Assembly: GCA_039679375.1 (NCBI GenBank)
Contig: JBDKVA010000142.1
Span: 1-64,000 of the forward strand
DNA: 64,000 nucleotides
Source: JBDKVA01 sp039679375
Lineage (GTDB): Bacteria; Bacillota; Clostridia; Acetivibrionales; DTU013
Direction of reading: 5' to 3'
Shown here: one piece after another, positions 33,799 to 43,779 of the stretch
How positions within the stretch are numbered: position 1 is the stretch's first letter
How the letters are laid out: each line of letters begins with the position of its first letter
Translations under genes and position numbers: made by a program
The notes under the pieces: model-generated
Databases searched by the model: none
Told to the model about the DNA's origin: nothing
The model's input: only the letters and a program-made list of their open reading frames with translations

Positions 33799-36528
33799 AT
33801 GAATACAGGAGATGCGGCACTAAAAAATGCCGGAAGGCCACATGGAGGACACAATGGGCTCAGCGATAAGGAAGCGCGAAAGAAACTCATGGAGCATGGG
33901 CCCAATATACTGGCGGAGAAAGAGAAAATTTCACCTTTAAAACTGTTTTTCAGCCAGTTTACCGATGTGATGGTTTTGATACTTCTTGCTTCTACAGCTA
34001 TCTCCGCTTTTATGGGCGAGATGACGGAAGCGGTAACGATTATTGCTATTGTTCTGCTGAATGCCGTTCTGGGCTTTGTACAGGAATTCAGGACGGAGAA
34101 GACGATGGAAGCGCTCAAAAGTCTGGCAGCCCCGGCCGCCAAAGTATTAAGGGACGGAAAACAGGTCAGCATCCCTGCGGAACAGATCGTCCCCGGCGAT
34201 GTGATCATTCTTGAAACCGGCGACAGGGTGCCGGCCGATGCTACATTGATCGATAGCATGAGCCTGCAGGCGGATGAATCATTGCTTACCGGAGAATCGG
34301 TGCCGGCTGAAAAGACCGCTGTTCCGGCGGGTAAGGCATCAGGCTGTACGGATAGGAAAAGCATGGTCTATATGGGGACAGTCATAACGGGAGGAAGAGC
34401 GAGGGCGCTGGTCCATGCCACCGGTATGAATACCGAAATGGGCGGGATAGCGGATTTGATCCAAAATATAGAGGAAGAGCAGACCCCTCTTCAGAAAAAA
34501 CTGGAGAAACTGGGGAAGATCATTGCCGTAAGCTGTATTGCCATTTGTGCGGTGGTGGCTGCAACAGGGATTCTGAGGGGCGAAGACGCCTTTTCTATGC
34601 TGCTTTCAGGGATCAGCCTTGCTGTTGCGGCAGTACCCGAAGGATTGCCGGCGCTTGTCACCATTTCACTGGCACTGGGCGTGCAGAGGATGCTCAAAAG
34701 GAATGCGCTGATCAGAAGGCTGCCCGCCGTCGAAACGCTTGGATGCGCAGGAGTTGTGTGCTCGGATAAGACAGGCACGCTGACACAAAACAAAATGACT
34801 GTCAGGAGGTTTTATGCCGGGGATCGATTTGCAGAGGTGAAGGACGAGCGGGCAGAACAGCCATTTCTTGTCGGCGGCAGTGCGATAGATCCTCTTAAGG
34901 ACAATATTTTAAAGCTTACCCTTGAAATAGGCGCACTTTGCAATAATGCCAGTTTAATAAACGATAAGCCAAACAGAATTGAAATGATAAAAAACAGGAT
35001 CAAACCGGCTGCAGCAAAGTGTGAATTTGCGGGAAATCCTACAGAGGTGGCTCTGCTTGCGGTGTCTGCCAGAGCGGGAATGACGCCTGAAGTGCTTGAA
35101 TCCATGTATTTCAGGGTCGATGAGCTGCCTTTTGATTCCGATAGAAAATGCATGTCGGTGGTATGTGACAATCACAGAGGAGAAACATTTGTCTTTTCCA
35201 AGGGCGCTCCGGATGTCCTGCTGAAAAAATGCACTAAGATATTCAACTCCAGCGGCATTGCTGCTTTAACACATGAACAGAGCGTAAAAATCCTGAGAGC
35301 AAATGAAACAATGGCAGGCGGGGCATTGAGGGTGATTGCCGTTGCATACAGGAAGCTGGATTCGCGTGTTTACCGAAAAGAGGAGTTGGAATCCGACCTG
35401 ATATTTACCGGGCTGATCGGCATGATCGACCCGCCGAGGAAGGAAGCGGCCGAGGCTGTGCTTAAATGCAGGATGGCAGGCATCAAGCCGGTGATGATTA
35501 CCGGTGACCACAAACTGACGGCCATGGCAATCGCGAAGGAATTGGACATTTACAAGGACGGGGAGAAGGTTTTGACCGGCGCCGAGCTTGACCATATGGA
35601 CGAAACCAGGCTGGAAAAGATGGCGGAGGACGTCAGCGTATACGCAAGGGTTTCGCCAAAACATAAGCTCATGATCGTACGGGCGTTGAAAAGGCGCGGA
35701 CACATTGTGGCGATGACCGGGGACGGTGTGAATGACGCACCTGCAGTCAAGGAAGCGGATATCGGAGTGGCGATGGGCCTCACCGGCACGGATGTGACGA
35801 AGGAAGCCTCCTCCATGGTGCTGCTTGATGATAATTTTGCCACGATCATATCGGCTATAGAAGAGGGCAGGGTCATATATAATAATATCCGAAAGTTCAT
35901 CCGGTATATGCTGGCCTGCAATATCGGCGAGGTGCTCACCATGTTCCTTGGAATGCTGGCGGGCCTTCCCATACCGCTGCTTCCCATACAGATCCTGTGG
36001 GTTAACCTTGTGACGGATGGGCTTCCCGCTGTAGCGCTTGGTTTCGACCCTGCGGAAAAGGATGTTATGAAGAGGCCTCCGAGAGAGCCCGGCGAAGGTA
36101 TATTTTCCAATGGGCTTGCAGGGATCATCGTGTTCAGGGGAATCCTGATCGGACTGACCACGCTGGCTGTTTTTGTCACCATGCTGTATTATAACGGAGA
36201 TATCGGTCTGGCAAGGACAGGTGCTTTTGTTACGCTGGTGCTTACGCAGCTGATACATGTTTTTGAGTGCAAGTCGGAAACGAAGAGCATTTTCCAGATG
36301 CCGCTTTTCAATAATATATATATGGTGTTTGCCGTATTGTGTTCGTTGTTCATGACACTCGCGGTCGTATATATTCCGGTGTTGCAGAATGTATTCAAAA
36401 CTGTTCCGATGGGGCTGAACGACTGGTTGGTCACAGGCGGGCTGTCATTCTTCATACCCATTGTTGCAAGCCTGTTTCCGGTACACCCTGTTCATCGCAA
36501 CCACCGCAGGAGCCATCACCGGGATTAA
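33799..36528 (+). CDS. P-type calcium-transporting ATPase
   Basis: The 909-residue P2A-type ATPase exports calcium. It has an N-terminal cation ATPase domain (GLSDKEARKKL), the actuator TGES loop in LLTGESVPAEK, the phosphorylated aspartate in CSDKTGTLTQNKM, and the hinge MTGDGVNDAPA. Membrane segment 4 carries VPEGLPA, the calcium-site motif of SERCA-like pumps. Ten membrane helices are consistent with the sequence. I prefer ATG 33799, which has AAAGGGG at good spacing, over ATG 33763. The C terminus ends in a His/Arg-rich run. A terminator follows. Confidence 0.93.
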   Translation: MNTGDAALKNAGRPHGGHNGLSDKEARKKLMEHGPNILAEKEKISPLKLFFSQFTDVMVLILLASTAISAFMGEMTEAVTIIAIVLLNAVLGFVQEFRTEKTMEALKSLAAPAAKVLRDGKQVSIPAEQIVPGDVIILETGDRVPADATLIDSMSLQADESLLTGESVPAEKTAVPAGKASGCTDRKSMVYMGTVITGGRARALVHATGMNTEMGGIADLIQNIEEEQTPLQKKLEKLGKIIAVSCIAICAVVAATGILRGEDAFSMLLSGISLAVAAVPEGLPALVTISLALGVQRMLKRNALIRRLPAVETLGCAGVVCSDKTGTLTQNKMTVRRFYAGDRFAEVKDERAEQPFLVGGSAIDPLKDNILKLTLEIGALCNNASLINDKPNRIEMIKNRIKPAAAKCEFAGNPTEVALLAVSARAGMTPEVLESMYFRVDELPFDSDRKCMSVVCDNHRGETFVFSKGAPDVLLKKCTKIFNSSGIAALTHEQSVKILRANETMAGGALRVIAVAYRKLDSRVYRKEELESDLIFTGLIGMIDPPRKEAAEAVLKCRMAGIKPVMITGDHKLTAMAIAKELDIYKDGEKVLTGAELDHMDETRLEKMAEDVSVYARVSPKHKLMIVRALKRRGHIVAMTGDGVNDAPAVKEADIGVAMGLTGTDVTKEASSMVLLDDNFATIISAIEEGRVIYNNIRKFIRYMLACNIGEVLTMFLGMLAGLPIPLLPIQILWVNLVTDGLPAVALGFDPAEKDVMKRPPREPGEGIFSNGLAGIIVFRGILIGLTTLAVFVTMLYYNGDIGLARTGAFVTLVLTQLIHVFECKSETKSIFQMPLFNNIYMVFAVLCSLFMTLAVVYIPVLQNVFKTVPMGLNDWLVTGGLSFFIPIVASLFPVHPVHRNHRRSHHRD

Positions 36529-36585
36529 CCTGCCACAAATTATTCTTGAAAAGCCCTATGAAAAACTATATAATGATTTTGCTGT

Positions 36586-36610
36586 AAAAAGTCTCATTAT
36601 GAGACTTTTT
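36586..36610 (+). terminator. Terminator after the calcium ATPase gene
   Basis: An 11-base perfect stem AAAAAGTCTCA/TGAGACTTTTT with a TTA loop lies 58 bases past the stop. The symmetrical A and T ends would allow bidirectional action. Confidence 0.82.
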
Positions 36611-36635
36611 AAGTTTAAAATTATGGAAGCGTGAT

Positions 36636-36664
36636 TTTACAAATTGTTCACAATTTATTAAAAT
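36636..36664 (+). promoter_or_regulatory. Promoter of the GldA-like ABC operon
   Basis: TTTACA at 36636-36641 and TAAAAT at 36659-36664 are separated by 17 bases. The start codon lies 64 bases downstream. Confidence 0.65.
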
Positions 36665-36727
36665 GTATCTTCCATAATGGTGTTAGCGTTATGTGTCGAA
36701 CGGTCAATAATAGCAGGAGGGAAAAAG

Positions 36728-37675
36728 ATGATAGAAATACAGAATTTGACCAAAAGATATGGTCAGATAAAAGCTGTAAACAATCTGAATTTTACTGTGG
36801 AAAAAGGTGAAATTCTTGGCTTCCTCGGACCCAACGGAGCTGGAAAATCCACTACCATGAACATCATAACCGGTTACCTGCCTTCAAGCGAGGGTACTGT
36901 AAAGGTATGCGGCTACGATATCATGGAATCGCCCAAAGAGGTTAAAAAGCGTGTGGGGTATCTTCCCGAGCAACCTCCGGTTTATATGGACATGACAGTC
37001 AGGGATTATCTGAATTTTGTCGCCGATCTGAAGATGGTGGACAAGAAACAAAAGAAAAATCAATTGAGCGACATCATGGAACTTGTTAAAATAGGCGACC
37101 ACAGAGACAGGCTTATAAAGAATCTTTCGAAGGGGTACAAGCAAAGGGTGGGACTTGCGCAGGCACTTGTCGGAAGTCCGGAAGTCCTTGTACTCGATGA
37201 ACCGACCGTCGGACTTGATCCAAAACAGATCATAGAGATCAGAAAACTCATCAAAGCATTAGGCAAGGAGCATACGATCATCCTGAGCTCACATATACTG
37301 CCTGAAGTAAGCGCTGTATGCGAGCGTGTCGTTATTATCAATAAGGGTGAAATCGCTGCCATCGACACGCCTGAAAATCTTTCCAAAGGCTTCGACACAG
37401 CCTCAAAACTGCTTGTGTCCATAGCAGGACCCAAAAATTCCGTAGAAAATGACATCAGGGAAATATATGGCGTTAAATATGTAGAAACAGCTGCTGAAAC
37501 AGACAAAGAAGCTATAAGCTATATCGTTGAGTCCGACAAGGATATCGACATCAGAAAGCCTTTGTTCTTTGCTATGGCGAAGCTGGGTTATCCCATCATT
37601 GAACTGAAGACTACCGGAATGACCCTTGAAGACATATTCCTGCAGATCGTCACCCAGGAAAAGGAGGTTGGTTAA
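36728..37675 (+). CDS. ABC transporter ATP-binding protein, GldA-like
   Basis: The 315-residue ATPase has Walker A GPNGAGKST, the signature LSKGYKQRVGLAQAL, Walker B VLVLDEPTVGLD and the H-loop SSHILPEV. A C-terminal extension of about 90 residues follows. With the next three genes it forms a GldA/GldF/GldG-type set. ATG 36728 has AGGAGGG upstream; the open frame starts 17 codons earlier. In Bacteroidetes the set is tied to gliding, but in Clostridia the cargo is unknown. Confidence 0.9.
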   Translation: MIEIQNLTKRYGQIKAVNNLNFTVEKGEILGFLGPNGAGKSTTMNIITGYLPSSEGTVKVCGYDIMESPKEVKKRVGYLPEQPPVYMDMTVRDYLNFVADLKMVDKKQKKNQLSDIMELVKIGDHRDRLIKNLSKGYKQRVGLAQALVGSPEVLVLDEPTVGLDPKQIIEIRKLIKALGKEHTIILSSHILPEVSAVCERVVIINKGEIAAIDTPENLSKGFDTASKLLVSIAGPKNSVENDIREIYGVKYVETAAETDKEAISYIVESDKDIDIRKPLFFAMAKLGYPIIELKTTGMTLEDIFLQIVTQEKEVG

Positions 37676-37677
37676 GC

Positions 37678-38382
37678 ATGGCGGCAATATTCTGGAAAGA
37701 AGTAAAGTCCTATTTTTATTCCCCAATGGCTTATATACTCATTGGTTTGTTCATTTTGCTGGTATCTATATTTTTCTATCCTAATCTGGTATACAGCAGT
37801 GGTGATTTCACTTATAACCTCTCAAACATGGGCTTTATTCTGTTGTTTATCGTACCGATTCTTACCATGAGAATACTGGCAGAGGACAGGAAAAACGGCA
37901 CCGAGGTGCTTCTTATCACCTCGCCGGCAAGCATAACATCCATGGTTGCAGGCAAGTTCCTGGCGGTATGTTTTGTATTTTTGATCATGACGGCTTTGAC
38001 TTTTGTTTACCCCATTATCCTGCTTGCTTTCGGAGGAACCTTTACCGTTCAGCTGATCGGGGGCTATATCGGCTTTATCCTGCTTGGGGCGACTTTCATT
38101 TCAATTGGTGTTTTTGCCTCTTCATTGACAGAAAACCAAATTGTTGCTGTTGTGATAAGCTTTGTTTCACTGCTTATCATGTGGCTGGCCGGAAGTTTGA
38201 GTACGATGGTCGGCGGTTTTGCATCAAAAGTGCTGGGCTGGTTCTCTCTCATGACAAGATATGAGGATTTCAGCAGGGGCATACTTGGACTGAGCCCGGT
38301 TGTATATTATCTGAGTTTTATTGCAGTATTTCTGTTCCTTACAATCAGAGTAATTGAAAAAAGACGTTGGAGTCAGGGGTGA
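37678..38382 (+). CDS. ABC-2 type permease, GldF-like
   Basis: The 234-residue membrane protein has six predicted helices and the ABC-2 layout (WKEVKSYFYSPMAYIL at the N terminus; MRILAEDRKNGTEVLLITSP on the cytoplasmic loop). It starts two bases after the ATPase stop, with AGGAGG inside the ATPase gene. It should be the membrane partner of that ATPase. Confidence 0.88.
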   Translation: MAAIFWKEVKSYFYSPMAYILIGLFILLVSIFFYPNLVYSSGDFTYNLSNMGFILLFIVPILTMRILAEDRKNGTEVLLITSPASITSMVAGKFLAVCFVFLIMTALTFVYPIILLAFGGTFTVQLIGGYIGFILLGATFISIGVFASSLTENQIVAVVISFVSLLIMWLAGSLSTMVGGFASKVLGWFSLMTRYEDFSRGILGLSPVVYYLSFIAVFLFLTIRVIEKRRWSQG

Positions 38383-38387
38383 TAAAG

Positions 38388-39842
38388 ATGGAAAAAAAGA
38401 ATGGTTTGAAGAAATTCTTACACAGCAGAAACTTGAAATACGGATCGAATTCCGTCATTCTAGTCTTAGCAGTTGTGGTTATAGCAGTGCTCGTCAACCT
38501 CCTTGTCGGGATGGCCGACCTTAAACTGGATCTGACGCCGAACAAGCTTTTTTCTCTGTCGGATGTAACAAAAAAGCAACTGAAGGATTTAAAACAGGAA
38601 GTTCAGATCATCGGCCTTTTTGATGATGGGAAAATCGGTGCTTCCGACGATTATAAAGAGGTTACCGATCTGCTCGGCCTGTATGAAAAGAATTCGAATA
38701 TTAAAGTGAAATATATCGATCCCGACAGAAATCCAGGCATACTCAACGAGCTGGATCCGGATGACACCATGGATCTGGGCAGTGCAAGCTTTGTCGTAAA
38801 AAGTACTGTAAACGGCAAGGAAAAGAAGAAGAAGCTGGACTATTATGACTTATTTACAACAGATTATACCGAAAGTTATGAACAGTATAAGACCGGTTCT
38901 ACTGCAGAGCAGGGCTTTACAGGAGCAATCAAGTATGTTACCTCCGAGGTGACCCCGGTAGTTTACTTTACCGAAGGCCATAATGAGATCGACGTAGACA
39001 GCGAGTATGAGAACTTGAAATATTTCCTCGATAAAAATAATTATCTGGTAAAGAAGCTGAACCTTCTTACAACAGATAAAATACCCGAGGACGCCGAGCT
39101 GGTCATTGTCGCTTCTCCCAAAAACGATATCACGATCGGAGAAAGGGATGTGCTTGAAACATATCTGAAAAGCGGCGGAAAAGCAGTATTTATGTTTGAT
39201 TATCTTGAAAACGATCCGTCCTATGATCAGCTCAACAATTTGCTGGGCACATACAATGTAGCAGTCAATTATGACAAGGTGAAGGAAACAAACAGTAACA
39301 ACCACCTGCCTAATGACGAATATACCATTGTACTTGACGTGCCAAGCAACAGCATTATTCCTCAGGCATTCAATACGCTGATCAACAATTCCAGGAGCAT
39401 CAGCATCCTGAAGAATACAAAAGATTATATTAAAACGACTTCCCTGATGAGTACCAGTGATGGTGCAGTCGGTGAAATGGTTAACAAATCAAGGGGCGAG
39501 GATCTGAAGGGACCTCTTGACATAGCGGTAGCGGTAGAAAACCAGGGCGGAACGAAGACTTCCAAAATACTTGTGATGGGTAATGCGTCCTTTATCAGCA
39601 ACAGCGCTGCAGATGCATACGGGCAATATTATAATAACAGCATCACATTTTTCCTGCAGGCGATGAGCTGGATGATCGACAAAACGGATGAACTCATTGT
39701 GCCTGCCAAGCAAAATGTAGATAACACAATCCAGATCACACAGCTTCAATCAAGCATGATGGGCGGAGTATTGATTGTCATATTCCCGCTTCTGATACTT
39801 GGATCCGGCCTGATGGTATATTTGAGGAGGCGTCATTTATGA
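38388..39842 (+). CDS. GldG-like membrane-anchored ABC accessory protein
   Basis: The 484-residue protein has one N-terminal membrane helix (about 24-46), a large extracytoplasmic region with the GldG-type fold (DLTPNKLFSLSDVTKKQLK; VVYFTEGHNEID), and a C-terminal helix (SMMGGVLIVIFPLLILGSG) with RRR after it. It starts five bases after the permease, and its end overlaps the next gene by four bases. The role in transport is not established. Confidence 0.85.
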   Translation: MEKKNGLKKFLHSRNLKYGSNSVILVLAVVVIAVLVNLLVGMADLKLDLTPNKLFSLSDVTKKQLKDLKQEVQIIGLFDDGKIGASDDYKEVTDLLGLYEKNSNIKVKYIDPDRNPGILNELDPDDTMDLGSASFVVKSTVNGKEKKKKLDYYDLFTTDYTESYEQYKTGSTAEQGFTGAIKYVTSEVTPVVYFTEGHNEIDVDSEYENLKYFLDKNNYLVKKLNLLTTDKIPEDAELVIVASPKNDITIGERDVLETYLKSGGKAVFMFDYLENDPSYDQLNNLLGTYNVAVNYDKVKETNSNNHLPNDEYTIVLDVPSNSIIPQAFNTLINNSRSISILKNTKDYIKTTSLMSTSDGAVGEMVNKSRGEDLKGPLDIAVAVENQGGTKTSKILVMGNASFISNSAADAYGQYYNNSITFFLQAMSWMIDKTDELIVPAKQNVDNTIQITQLQSSMMGGVLIVIFPLLILGSGLMVYLRRRHL

Positions 39843-41239
39843 AATTGTACAGGAATGCAATTATTCTTGTCATAATAGTTGCGCTTCTTGTCGGGGCATA
39901 TTTCCTGATCAGCAGGAACAAGGCTAATGAGGAAATAACGGACAATACGGCCGAAAATCTGCTGAAGCTGACGGATTATACGTCGGAGGATGTGGAATCC
40001 GTGAAGCTGCAAAATGCGGACGGTACTTTTATAATTGTAAAAAAGGATACGGAATGGACGCTTTCTTCCCCTACGGATTTCACTGCGGACTCATCCGTAT
40101 TGAGCAGTATTGTGATCAATGCGGCCTCGCTCACGGCAGACAAGCTGGTGGAGGAAAATGCAGGGAATATGGCGACCTACGGCCTTGATAAACCGATCAT
40201 CATTACTCTCAAGCTCAAGGATGGCACTGAAAAGGTATTGGAAATCGGTAATCAGACTCCAACAGAAAGCGGTTATTATGGCAGGCTCTCAGGTGAAAAC
40301 AAGGTGTATGTACTTGGATCGTATTCCAGCGAAAAGCTGGTTATCGGTAAAAACGGATTAAGATCCAAGGCGATTTACAGCATTGCTTCCGATACCATAA
40401 ATCAGCTTAGTATGGACAGAGACGGACAGAACGTCTTTGTTTCCGAAATGGACGCAAATAAAAACTGGAGCATGGTTCAGCCGATAAAGGGCAGTATGAA
40501 TGCGTCTGCACTGACTCCCATGCTCGAGGCGGTTGCCAGTCTGACCGTTACCGATTTTGTAGAGGATAAACCGGCAGACCTTTCCAAATACGGCCTTGAT
40601 AAACCATCTTACTCATTAGGCTTTAAAACGGCAGACGGTAAGGCTTACAAGCTGATAATGGGAGCCGAAAAAACCAAGGGCAGTGATATTTATGTCAAAT
40701 TGGACGGCAGGGATGAGGTATATCTGATGGATATTTCCGCATTCACTTTCCTGGATAAGCCTCTCAAGGAAATCGTCGATGTATTTGCTTATATTGTGAA
40801 CATCGATCAAGTCAAGAAGATCGACCTGACAATGGACGGCAAGACTACAACCATGACACTCGACGTTTATACCGATGCAGAAGGCAAGACGGATGCCGAC
40901 AAGGACAAGTTCACTGTAGATGGCAAGGATGCGTCCGGCAAGGATGATAAAGATAAGCAGCCCTTCAGGACATTCTACCAGAGCCTGATCGGAATCAGCC
41001 TGGATGAGGTGGATGTAAACGGTACGCCGGCCGGCGCTCCGGAAATATCCATCAATTATACGTTGAAGAACGGTACAATGAAGGTGGATTATATCTCGAA
41101 GGATGCCAACTATTATTATGTAGTAAGAAATGGAGAATACGCGGGCATACTGGTTAAGAAGAACAAGGGAGACCTTGGCGTAATAGGTATGAAGGAATCT
41201 TACAAGGCAATGATGGATTTCCTTGCGGCACAGAAGTAA
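39839..41239 (+). CDS. DUF4340 domain protein
   Basis: The 466-residue product has an N-terminal membrane anchor (AIILVIIVALLVGAYFLI) and a large outer region. It contains two repeats that each include a KYGLDKP/TYGLDKP-type motif (near residues 115 and 250), typical of DUF4340. A Lys/Asp-rich segment lies at about 340-380. The ATGA overlap with the GldG-like gene shows coupled translation, a pairing common in such operons. Confidence 0.88.
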   Translation: MKLYRNAIILVIIVALLVGAYFLISRNKANEEITDNTAENLLKLTDYTSEDVESVKLQNADGTFIIVKKDTEWTLSSPTDFTADSSVLSSIVINAASLTADKLVEENAGNMATYGLDKPIIITLKLKDGTEKVLEIGNQTPTESGYYGRLSGENKVYVLGSYSSEKLVIGKNGLRSKAIYSIASDTINQLSMDRDGQNVFVSEMDANKNWSMVQPIKGSMNASALTPMLEAVASLTVTDFVEDKPADLSKYGLDKPSYSLGFKTADGKAYKLIMGAEKTKGSDIYVKLDGRDEVYLMDISAFTFLDKPLKEIVDVFAYIVNIDQVKKIDLTMDGKTTTMTLDVYTDAEGKTDADKDKFTVDGKDASGKDDKDKQPFRTFYQSLIGISLDEVDVNGTPAGAPEISINYTLKNGTMKVDYISKDANYYYVVRNGEYAGILVKKNKGDLGVIGMKESYKAMMDFLAAQK

Positions 41240-41289
41240 TCCCGGGGATTCGCTGTATTACCGGCAGACAATTGAAAGTCATTTAAGAA

Positions 41290-41342
41290 ACGGCTCCGAC
41301 ATAGAATGTATAAATTGGTCTATGTTTGGAGCTGTTTTTTTG
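41290..41342 (+). terminator. Long-stem terminator before the YkvI-like gene
   Basis: The arms AACGGCTCCGACATAG (near 41291) and CTATGTTTGGAGCTGTT pair with a few G-T pairs and run into seven T residues. The 3' arm contains the GGAG that is the only ribosome site for the next gene, so folding would both end the transcript and hide that site. Confidence 0.7.
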
Positions 41343-42404
41343 ATGGCGGATGAATTGAAAAACATTTTGAAGGTCGCCTGCATCTATACTACAAGCATCA
41401 TTGGAGCGGGATTTGCATCGGGGCAGGAGATCATGCAGTTCTTTTCCGTATATAAAACCGGCGGTTTTTATGGCATCCTGTTTGCCGGCTTTTTGTTTTC
41501 AATTATTGGCTGTATTGTGCTGGAGAAAGTCTACAGTGAGCGGATCAGGAATTATGAGGAGTTTATATATCCCACATTTGGATGGTTCGCAGGCTGGGTG
41601 ATCGAAATTGCAGTGACGCTTTTCATGCTGTGCCTGTTTTGTATTATGATTGCCGGTTCCGGCGATGTACTTTCCGACCGTCTGGCAATACCATTCAACT
41701 ATGCCGTACTTATCATGGGATTTTTGTCTATGCTTGTAATACTTACCAATTTAAAGGGGATCGTAACGCTAAGTACCTTTGTGACTCCGGTGCTTATCGT
41801 GGGGATTTTGCTGGCAGGTCTCTACATCATCTTTTTCGGGGATAATGAGGTTTTCAAGTCAACTGGATTTTTTACAAGGCTATCCGGCAACTGGTTTGTT
41901 TCATCGCTGCTCTATGTCAGCTACAACAGCATACTTGCCATCGTCATGATGTGCAGCCTGCTGCCGTACCTGAAGACATGCAGAACGGCGCGGATGGGAG
42001 GGATCCTTGGGGGAGCGATGCTGAGCCTGGCGGCACTTGTGATAAATGCAGCGATTTTTTTGTTTTACCCGTCTGTATTTGAAAAGGAACTGCCTATACT
42101 GGCCATACTGAGAAGCTTCAACAATACGGCAGGCAATCTTTATGCCGTCATCCTGTGGCTTGCCATGTTCGTGTGCGCAGTTACCTCCGGCTTCTGCTTC
42201 ATAGACAGGGTAGGAACATCGCTAAAACTTAACAAAAGAATGATCACGCTGGTCCTGTGCGCTGCTTCCGTCCCGCTTTCAACGCTGGGATTTTCCAGGC
42301 TTATATCGGCAATTTACCCTGCATTCGGCTATCTGGGACTATTCGTCATACTGGTCCTGTTGATACAAAAATCAATATGCATATACAGGGAGCGCAAAGG
42401 CTGA
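41343..42404 (+). CDS. YkvI-like membrane protein
   Basis: The 353-residue protein has about ten membrane helices and belongs to the YkvI group, which is related in fold to amino-acid permeases. IGAGFASGQEIMQFFSVY in helix 1 is its hallmark. ATG 41343 starts directly after the terminator T-run. The substrate is unknown. It lies alone between two unrelated operons. Confidence 0.82.
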   Translation: MADELKNILKVACIYTTSIIGAGFASGQEIMQFFSVYKTGGFYGILFAGFLFSIIGCIVLEKVYSERIRNYEEFIYPTFGWFAGWVIEIAVTLFMLCLFCIMIAGSGDVLSDRLAIPFNYAVLIMGFLSMLVILTNLKGIVTLSTFVTPVLIVGILLAGLYIIFFGDNEVFKSTGFFTRLSGNWFVSSLLYVSYNSILAIVMMCSLLPYLKTCRTARMGGILGGAMLSLAALVINAAIFLFYPSVFEKELPILAILRSFNNTAGNLYAVILWLAMFVCAVTSGFCFIDRVGTSLKLNKRMITLVLCAASVPLSTLGFSRLISAIYPAFGYLGLFVILVLLIQKSICIYRERKG

Positions 42405-42482
42405 TATGGCAGGAAATAGATTTATATGCTAAAATATTGGTAGCAATACGGCATGCAAAAGACAAAGACAGGGGTGAACCTT

Positions 42483-43646
42483 TTGAAAGAACCCAGGGAA
42501 CAGGTAAATCCGGAGCCGGGCAGCCGGACGTCAGGCATTGTAATGGCATTACTGCTGTTTTTATGCATTGTTTCCGTAGCGTTTTATACATATCAAAAAA
42601 GTTTGAACCCATCATCCGGTCCGAAGGATCTTCTGCAAATATTTCAAAGAGCGGGCAGCGATGTGAATGAGGCTGAAGTGCAGTACCGTTTTGATTTTGA
42701 TTCCGGAGAAAATCCCGTATTTGCCGTATATAAGGACTATATCGTCAAATGCGATACGAGCGGCATTTGGTTTATGGATAGGAAAGGGGATGTCGTCTGG
42801 TCTGAAAGCATCGTTTTCGGTAAACCTGCGATAAAGATAAGTGGTTCAAGGCTTCTTGCAGCGGATATCGGTTCCGGAGGAATTTATGTTCTGAATGACA
42901 AAACGATAAGATGGCAGGAAAAACTGGACACAGCCATTTTAAATGCGGATATCAGTGAAGACGGTTATGTTACAGTAATTACATCCTCCAAAAGGGACAA
43001 TAATGAGGTAAGGGTCTTTGACCCGAATGGAATAGAGCTTTTCAGGAAGATCATAGCGAATGATTTTGCAGTATCCGCCTGCATATCTCCTTCGGAGAAA
43101 ACGCTTGCGGTGTCTGGTATCAGTGCCGGGACTGCTCGGGCATATTCCAATTACAAATTCTATAATAAGGAAGGCGAGGAACTGGCTGATCAGGCCTTTG
43201 ACGCTACGGGCGAGCTTCTCCCGATTTTCTGGTACAACCATGACGATAGCATTTATGCCGTAGGGGACAGTGCTTCCGCATCGATCGATAAAACGGGCAA
43301 GCTAGTCTGGGAAAAACAGTTTAAGAGGGTCGCCGGCGCTTCTCCCGCTGGAAATGCGTATCTTGCCGCAGCGGTAGAGGATGATGCCGGAGCGCAGCTG
43401 AAAATATTTGATAAGGCAGGGAAAGAGATTTCTTCCTGCAGCCTCCAGGGCAAACCTGAAGGTCTGAATGCTATAAAGGGCGCCATTGCGGTAAATACAT
43501 ACGATACGGTATATTTCTATAACGAAAAGTGTAAAAGCACAGGGAAGTATTCGGCCGCCTCGCATGTCCGGCAGGTACGCTTCCTTACGAGGCAGCAGGC
43601 CGTAATCATCTGCGACGGTTCAATTATTGTGGTAAATATAGTATAA
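42483..43646 (+). CDS. DUF5711-like membrane-anchored beta-propeller protein
   Basis: The 387-residue product has one N-terminal helix (IVMALLLFLCIVSVAFYTY) and an outer region of repeated PQQ/WD-like beta blades (GIWFMDRKGDVVW; RVFDPNGIELFRK; ASIDKTGKLVWEKQF). The best start is TTG 42483, with AGGGGTG 5 bases upstream; an ATG at 42453 lacks a site. The family assignment is from memory of similar clostridial proteins. The next gene encodes a CvpA-like protein. Confidence 0.75.
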   Translation: MKEPREQVNPEPGSRTSGIVMALLLFLCIVSVAFYTYQKSLNPSSGPKDLLQIFQRAGSDVNEAEVQYRFDFDSGENPVFAVYKDYIVKCDTSGIWFMDRKGDVVWSESIVFGKPAIKISGSRLLAADIGSGGIYVLNDKTIRWQEKLDTAILNADISEDGYVTVITSSKRDNNEVRVFDPNGIELFRKIIANDFAVSACISPSEKTLAVSGISAGTARAYSNYKFYNKEGEELADQAFDATGELLPIFWYNHDDSIYAVGDSASASIDKTGKLVWEKQFKRVAGASPAGNAYLAAAVEDDAGAQLKIFDKAGKEISSCSLQGKPEGLNAIKGAIAVNTYDTVYFYNEKCKSTGKYSAASHVRQVRFLTRQQAVIICDGSIIVVNIV

Positions 43647-43779
43647 TAAGAGACAGATTGCAACATAAGTTATGGCATTGTGCTGCTTGAACCGGTATAA
43701 CAGTAAAACTTTATTGTATTTTAGCCGATGAAATAGATGGAATTTTAGCTGCCGGTTTACCGGATGAAAAGGAGGCTGT

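Noticed and set aside
35266..36258. Long minus-strand frame opposite the calcium ATPase
   Set aside because: It is a shadow of the ATPase gene, with no ribosome site and a His/Arg/Gln-rich sequence without a domain.
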